IMG/VR virus record: IMGVR_UViG_3300030380_004637
Location: 1 to 24,501 of that record
Origin: a virus
Length of the DNA stretch: 24,501 bases
Reading direction: 5' to 3' (one strand)
Part shown: positions 19,895 through 24,501 of the stretch, piece after piece
How positions within the stretch are numbered: the stretch's first letter is position 1
Layout of the letters: every line of letters begins with the position of its first letter
Translations under genes and position numbers: made by a program
The notes under the pieces: model-generated
What the model was told of the DNA's origin: nothing
Database searches by the model: none
Seen by the model: the letters and a program-made list of their open reading frames with translations, nothing else

Positions 19895-22800
19895 TATAAA
19901 AAGGTGCTCGGTATTAGCGGCAAGTCAGCGTACTCTTTGAGTCGCGGGATTACCTGGAGTTGTTGGTTTAGCCTCTGGTCAAGCTGATCCAGCATGGCTC
20001 TCTTGGTTTCGGGATCTATGTTCTGCCTTTGTATTCTGTCTCTTTGCTTTCTGACTTTATCCATAGCCTTCTTGATATTGTATACAGGCTCTTTCAGTGC
20101 AAGCAGGGATTCTCTGCCAACTAAATATCGCTCTAGCTCTTCTCTTCTGCCTTCTTTCTTGAGCTTGTTGACAGTGGAACGAACAGTTAGAACCTCACGG
20201 TACAGATCATACGCGTCTTCACGCAGACCGCCCCCTTCTTTGGAGCCAAAGAACCGCTTGATGATTGGATACTCGTAAGGCTGCATAGCTGGCATCTTGG
20301 CCTGCTTGTCGCCCTGAACCGCCTCGCTCCTCATAATGGTATCTACCGTATCAAGAACGTAGCTTCCTATAGTACCAGTGTATCCATACAGCACATGGTC
20401 TATTTTCAGAGGGCTGATATTTGCAAATTGCCCGACAATTTTAGCTACCTCGCTCGCTCCATAGCGATCTTGCAACCCAGCAGTAACCGTTTGATCCATG
20501 TAGTAAGGAACAATCTTTCTGCCGGTAAACGAATTGTAGTTAAGCGCTGCTTCTAAAAAAGGCCCAAACGCCTGTATGCCCAGAGGGTTTATTTCAAACG
20601 TAGATGTAATCGCTCGTATCGCCGTGTCCCTGACTTCTGGCGATGACTTATCGCCCACCGTGGCAGCGGCTACTGTTTCCGGTATTGTCTTGAAAAGAAT
20701 GCCAACCTCAAACGGGATAGGCAGCTTTATGGGTACGCCCCAGACAGTCGGAATAATCCAGTTATTGTCTCTTGTTACCTCTGTCTGCTCTTGGTACTGC
20801 TCGTTATCGCTAACCAAGGCGTAGTAAAGCAGGGTGAGGCCAGCCATAAGACTGCCGCGCATCATCATTTTTGCGATTGCTTCGCTTCTTGCAAGCTCCT
20901 TGTTGGCTGTGTAGCCCCCGGTTGCCGCCCGGTAAAAGACATCCAAGCCCTGTATTCTGGCGTTCAAGAACGGTATTGCTGCAGTCACTGTGCGGAATAC
21001 TGGGCTGGCACCACGCCTTGAGAAGTTAATTACTTCCATAGCCTGGAACAGCGCCTCTGCTTCGTTCCCTGTTCGCGCAAGAACATCCTTATAAACAGCC
21101 ATTCTGGTAGCAGAATCAGATGCTGTAGTTGCAGAGCCAAGCGCATCCCATGCCCTTCCAACAAGATTGAAGGCAGAAAGCTCATTGTTTCTGCGCTTCA
21201 TCTCTTTTTCAAAGAAGCTGCCTATATCGTCTGGATCATTGGAGTAATCATAGCCGCCGACAACACCTGCCCTTTCCAGAGCATCTACCGATCCTCTTAA
21301 ATTCCTCACAGAGTCGATGACAGGCGTGAAATCAGCACCACTTGTCGCCCACGCAGACAGCGTATCGCGCATTAGGTTGGCAACCATAAAGCCAGGATCT
21401 CTGGTGATGGCTTCTCTCAGGAACTTGGCTGGCCAGCCAAGAACTTTTTGTACGGTCGTTAGGCCAGAGTCAGAGCCGATCATCTGAAGAGAATCAAAAA
21501 GCATCTTGTCTTTTATGATGAAAGACCTGTTTTGCCCGTCCACCTTTAGCTTGATAACGTGCGCCTCTGAAGAGGTCGCTGATGTTTCCTGCGCCAAGCC
21601 CATAGATTGCATATCTCTAACAATCCGCTGCTGGGCAACATTCTTCATACCAAGCTCAATGGCAGCAGAAAGATTCAGGCTAATTGACTCTATTAATCCG
21701 ACATTAACACCTTCATCCTTACCTTTATATTTTTTAAACTCGCCACGAAATGTAAGGCTGGCCCCATTTGCTGCACCAAAAACACCTCTAGCGTCTTTGC
21801 CTTGGTTTGGATCTGCCGCCTCTCTGTAGAAAGGAACATACGATGATTTTTTCCACTTTTCGGCTGTCTCTGCATTTAGCATCCCTGTGTCTAACAGGAA
21901 CTCAGTGGTCTTGGCATTGTATGCCTGCCAAACGGAATGCCATTCCTTGACGGGGTTATAACCATTTTCGTCAGTCAGTGCGTCAATCTCTGCGCGAACT
22001 GCTGCGGCTTTTTCTGGGGTAACTGGTGTCAGCTTACCGTCAGCATCAAGAACTTCTCCACGCAACACCATTGCATAGGCTTGCGCGTAACGGGTCATGT
22101 CTCCCCGCTCTTTTGAATACAGCAGGGACATTACTTCGATCAAGCCTTTGTATTGCTTGCCCACTGTCTGAGGCTTGTAGCCATCACTGTCAGCGTCTGC
22201 GTCCGGTAGCGGCCTAAAAAAGAAGTCTTCTACGGTTGTAACGCCACCCCTGTATACAGCCACACCTTTGGTAATTGCCGAGGCAAGGACGCCTTTTGCC
22301 CTATCAGAGAACAACACAGCGGCTATTGCGCTGGAGTCTGCCTCCAGATCACGCAACTCAGGGTTCTTTGCATAATATCGCTCCAGCACTGAATACTTAT
22401 TTATAAACTGCTCCCTAAGAATAAGCAGTGCTTTTCCTATTTTTCCTTTCGGCAGGATGTCTGTGACTTCGTTTAAAGTCTCAATCGGTGTCTGGGGAGT
22501 CTCGTTACTGGTCAGGTCATCTACTGCTTTCCTGCCCGACTCCGTTTCACCTTCATACTGCTGCCTAGAGTACATCTGCTGCTGCGTTGGTTCTGCAGCG
22601 GCCTCTGGATTCTGCGCCACATACTGAGCATCTGGGGATGCCGTGACGGTGTTACGAGAGATAATCGTTGGGTTCTCTCTGATAACACGCTTGTTCTCTT
22701 CTACAGCCTCTTCTACTTTGACCGGATCGTGCGCTCTTGGCTGTGACTCTGCGCGGCTTTGCTTGTCAACGCTCCTGTCTATCGGCATATCCCTTTGGGG

Positions 22801-24501
22801 TGAAGGCGCATCCTCTGGCGCTGTCTGCTCTGTATCAACATCCATAGCCCTCTGCTGTTTTTGCTGGACTACAGGTCGATCAGCTACCTCTTGCGATCTT
22901 TGCTGTGTCCGCTTGGGCTTTCTCCTCGTTGGCTCTTGGCCCTCAACGTATCCAAGCACATCCTCCGTGATGCCTCTCTCTTCTATCTCTCCCCTTCTGG
23001 CTTCTGTTGCTCTCAGGGTGCGTACCACACCCCGCTCTCTGCGCCCCACCTCTCCAGTACGAATGGCATTGACCAGATCAGCGTATGAATCAGCGTCAGA
23101 CTTTGCCGCCGTGGTGACAATGCCCTTGAAGAAATTGACCACCTTGTTGAGTAGCTGTCTGATCTTGCCGCTGGGCTTTGTTACCTTGCCGTCAATGTTT
23201 ACGCCATCGGTTAGGGAGTCGCGCAGCATCTCTGCAATCGCCTCTTCCTGCATCTCAACAGGCGTTCTATCCTTGTATGTTCTAGCCGCCCATGCCGCAT
23301 AGGACATATTTGTTCCAGGCTTTACGTACTTCCTGCTCAATCGCTCAAGAAGGCTAAATTCTTTTGCCGTAATCAGGTCAAGTCGGCGCAGGGCATGGAT
23401 AACTTCATGGTTGAGTATGTCGGCAACCGCCTCTTGATATGTCAGATTTCCGTCTTCAACCTTGGTTTTTACCCGATCAAGACTGATCTGGATAACCTTG
23501 TTTAGAGGATCAAAGCTGCCCTCTACAACCCTCCCCTCTGCAGCGTCTTGTGCCAGAACATCGGGGTCTATCTCTACTATCAGATCGCCATCTGCGTTAA
23601 ATGTCGCGTTGCCAACTTGGTCAACGAGCCGTGTAGTAACCTGATCGGCTATACCAAACCCAGCTAGTGTTTCTCTGAGACTCTGTGCCAGCTTGCTTGC
23701 TTCACGATTTACTTGTTGGCGTTTTCCTGGCTGTTGCGTTCTGGCAATCCTGTCGTATATACGGCCTAGCTCTGCATCTTGCGCCTGTAACTCTTCGAGA
23801 GTGACCGGATCACCAGACTCCAGCCTTTGCTCTTGCTGCGCCACAGAACGCTCTACCTCAGTCGCCTCCTGTATTGCGGCTTCGTCCTGACTGCGTAACG
23901 CTTCTTGCTGCTGTGCCGCCTGAACGCGCTTTACTTCGTTAAGTCGTAGTGCGTTTATTTGTTTTTGGTTTTCTTCCTGTACTGTGGCGGTATCTCTGTT
24001 GAGATTATCTCGCTGCAATCTAAGATCATTGAGTCTTGCGCCTAGGTTGCTGGTTGCAGCATAGGTTCTGGTTGACGGAATATCCTTGTCAAAGACGTCC
24101 AGCGCGTCACTAATATCAGAAAGAACCTGATTTGCATCTGGTCGCTCTGGATAAAAGCCGGCGTCTGCAAGTAGCTCTCCTAAAGCGTCCATTGAAAGAC
24201 CGCCTTCATCCTCAAAGAGACTGTAGTATCGGCTTCCAGGTCTAAATCTGTTTGCAACTGTGCCTTTAACTCTATGAAGCGGTCTATCACCCTTCAGTGG
24301 GGGTACATCCAGACCCTCGCTCAAAGCCTCTTGCATATTAATACCGCCAACTTTAGCGGCGGCAAGAAGAATATCGTCTTTTTCGGGGTCAGCAGGAAGG
24401 CTGACGTTTCTTTCTTCTGCCTTTCTTACGTCCTTCTCTATTTCTTCTATTTGACTGTTGAGATTTTCTGTTTCTGCTTCAATCCTGTCCGTTTCTGCCT
24501 T
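19894..24501 (-). CDS. Giant polyvalent phage protein, partial, with LPD38-like C-terminus
   Basis: 1535 residues are visible and the frame continues past the right edge, so the start is missing (the ATG at 24336 is internal). From the edge: a charged coiled coil (about 1-35), the segment PEKDDILLAAAKVGGIN, and a region with HEVIH (visible residues 365-369), a possible metallopeptidase zinc motif. A long Gln/Arg/Glu-rich low-complexity linker follows, then a large helical C-terminal half (DFFFRPLPDADAD, EINPLGIQAFGPFLEAALN, GRKIVPYYMDQ) resembling the large polyvalent protein domain LPD38. Such proteins are packaged and ejected with phage DNA. Followed by SNase and membrane protein genes in one unit. 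Confidence 0.8.
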   Translation of the reverse strand, partial: KAETDRIEAETENLNSQIEEIEKDVRKAEERNVSLPADPEKDDILLAAAKVGGINMQEALSEGLDVPPLKGDRPLHRVKGTVANRFRPGSRYYSLFEDEGGLSMDALGELLADAGFYPERPDANQVLSDISDALDVFDKDIPSTRTYAATSNLGARLNDLRLQRDNLNRDTATVQEENQKQINALRLNEVKRVQAAQQQEALRSQDEAAIQEATEVERSVAQQEQRLESGDPVTLEELQAQDAELGRIYDRIARTQQPGKRQQVNREASKLAQSLRETLAGFGIADQVTTRLVDQVGNATFNADGDLIVEIDPDVLAQDAAEGRVVEGSFDPLNKVIQISLDRVKTKVEDGNLTYQEAVADILNHEVIHALRRLDLITAKEFSLLERLSRKYVKPGTNMSYAAWAARTYKDRTPVEMQEEAIAEMLRDSLTDGVNIDGKVTKPSGKIRQLLNKVVNFFKGIVTTAAKSDADSYADLVNAIRTGEVGRRERGVVRTLRATEARRGEIEERGITEDVLGYVEGQEPTRRKPKRTQQRSQEVADRPVVQQKQQRAMDVDTEQTAPEDAPSPQRDMPIDRSVDKQSRAESQPRAHDPVKVEEAVEENKRVIRENPTIISRNTVTASPDAQYVAQNPEAAAEPTQQQMYSRQQYEGETESGRKAVDDLTSNETPQTPIETLNEVTDILPKGKIGKALLILREQFINKYSVLERYYAKNPELRDLEADSSAIAAVLFSDRAKGVLASAITKGVAVYRGGVTTVEDFFFRPLPDADADSDGYKPQTVGKQYKGLIEVMSLLYSKERGDMTRYAQAYAMVLRGEVLDADGKLTPVTPEKAAAVRAEIDALTDENGYNPVKEWHSVWQAYNAKTTEFLLDTGMLNAETAEKWKKSSYVPFYREAADPNQGKDARGVFGAANGASLTFRGEFKKYKGKDEGVNVGLIESISLNLSAAIELGMKNVAQQRIVRDMQSMGLAQETSATSSEAHVIKLKVDGQNRSFIIKDKMLFDSLQMIGSDSGLTTVQKVLGWPAKFLREAITRDPGFMVANLMRDTLSAWATSGADFTPVIDSVRNLRGSVDALERAGVVGGYDYSNDPDDIGSFFEKEMKRRNNELSAFNLVGRAWDALGSATTASDSATRMAVYKDVLARTGNEAEALFQAMEVINFSRRGASPVFRTVTAAIPFLNARIQGLDVFYRAATGGYTANKELARSEAIAKMMMRGSLMAGLTLLYYALVSDNEQYQEQTEVTRDNNWIIPTVWGVPIKLPIPFEVGILFKTIPETVAAATVGDKSSPEVRDTAIRAITSTFEINPLGIQAFGPFLEAALNYNSFTGRKIVPYYMDQTVTAGLQDRYGASEVAKIVGQFANISPLKIDHVLYGYTGTIGSYVLDTVDTIMRSEAVQGDKQAKMPAMQPYEYPIIKRFFGSKEGGGLREDAYDLYREVLTVRSTVNKLKKEGRREELERYLVGRESLLALKEPVYNIKKAMDKVRKQRDRIQRQNIDPETKRAMLDQLDQRLNQQLQVIPRLKEYADLPLIPSTFL

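Noticed and set aside
22643-23302. 219-codon open frame on the plus strand opposite the polyvalent protein
   Set aside because: Antisense to a long, well-supported gene, Ser/Leu-rich without domain motifs, and no ribosome binding site; explained by codon bias of the opposite strand.
23754-23763. CGTATATACG palindrome resembling the operator-like sites
   Set aside because: Two bases shorter than the other sites and inside the coding sequence of the polyvalent protein; probably chance.
1-24501. tRNA genes, CRISPR arrays, integrase, insertion sequences
   Set aside because: Looked for T-loop signatures, regular spaced repeats and transposase or integrase motifs by eye; none found.

Overview
The window is part of a tailed double-stranded DNA phage or prophage genome. 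The supporting evidence is terminase large and small subunits, a phage primase-helicase, a RusA resolvase, a recombination set (RecB-like exonuclease, DUF1071-type annealing protein, probable SSB, DUF1364 and NinB-like proteins), a phage C5 DNA methyltransferase and a very large polyvalent virion-type protein. Genes are packed with 1-, 4- or 8-base overlaps (TAATG, ATGA) and strong AGGAG ribosome binding sites. A near-consensus E. coli-type LexA box, sigma70-like promoters and U-tract terminators suggest a gammaproteobacterial host, but this is inference. No tRNA, rRNA, CRISPR array or insertion sequence was seen.

Layout. (1) 1-3306, minus strand: terminase large subunit running off the left edge, an HNH protein, a DUF4214-like repeat protein, a 412-base noncoding region with palindromes and tandem repeats, and the terminase small subunit. 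(2) 3307-3493: divergent regulatory region with a promoter facing each way and a LexA-like box between them. (3) 3494-10708, plus strand: 19 small genes, mostly unrecognised, that look like an early or host-takeover/accessory region. Recognisable members are an ArdC-like antirestriction protein, a papain-like fold protein, two small membrane proteins and a zinc-motif protein. One strong intrinsic terminator lies at 7742-7774. (4) 10787-13775, minus strand: unknown gene, primase-helicase, small gene and RusA resolvase, with a 152-base regulatory gap at 13035-13186. (5) 13890-19275, plus strand: recombination and replication cluster ending in a C5 methyltransferase that carries a 177-codon open frame nested inside it, then two small genes. 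(6) 19278-24501, minus strand: small membrane protein, staphylococcal-nuclease-like enzyme and a giant polyvalent protein running off the right edge.

How the parts fit: the exonuclease, annealing protein and SSB would process and anneal DNA ends, and RusA would resolve branched products before packaging by terminase with its HNH partner. ArdC, the methyltransferase and possibly the polyvalent protein would protect incoming DNA. The most unusual observation is the dual-coding methyltransferase locus (18353-18886), where both frames look like conserved phage protein families. Next are the SOS-like box at the divergent promoter, the shared palindromic sites at 2430, 2498, 13076 and 13126, and a possible short RNA at about 13090-13188.
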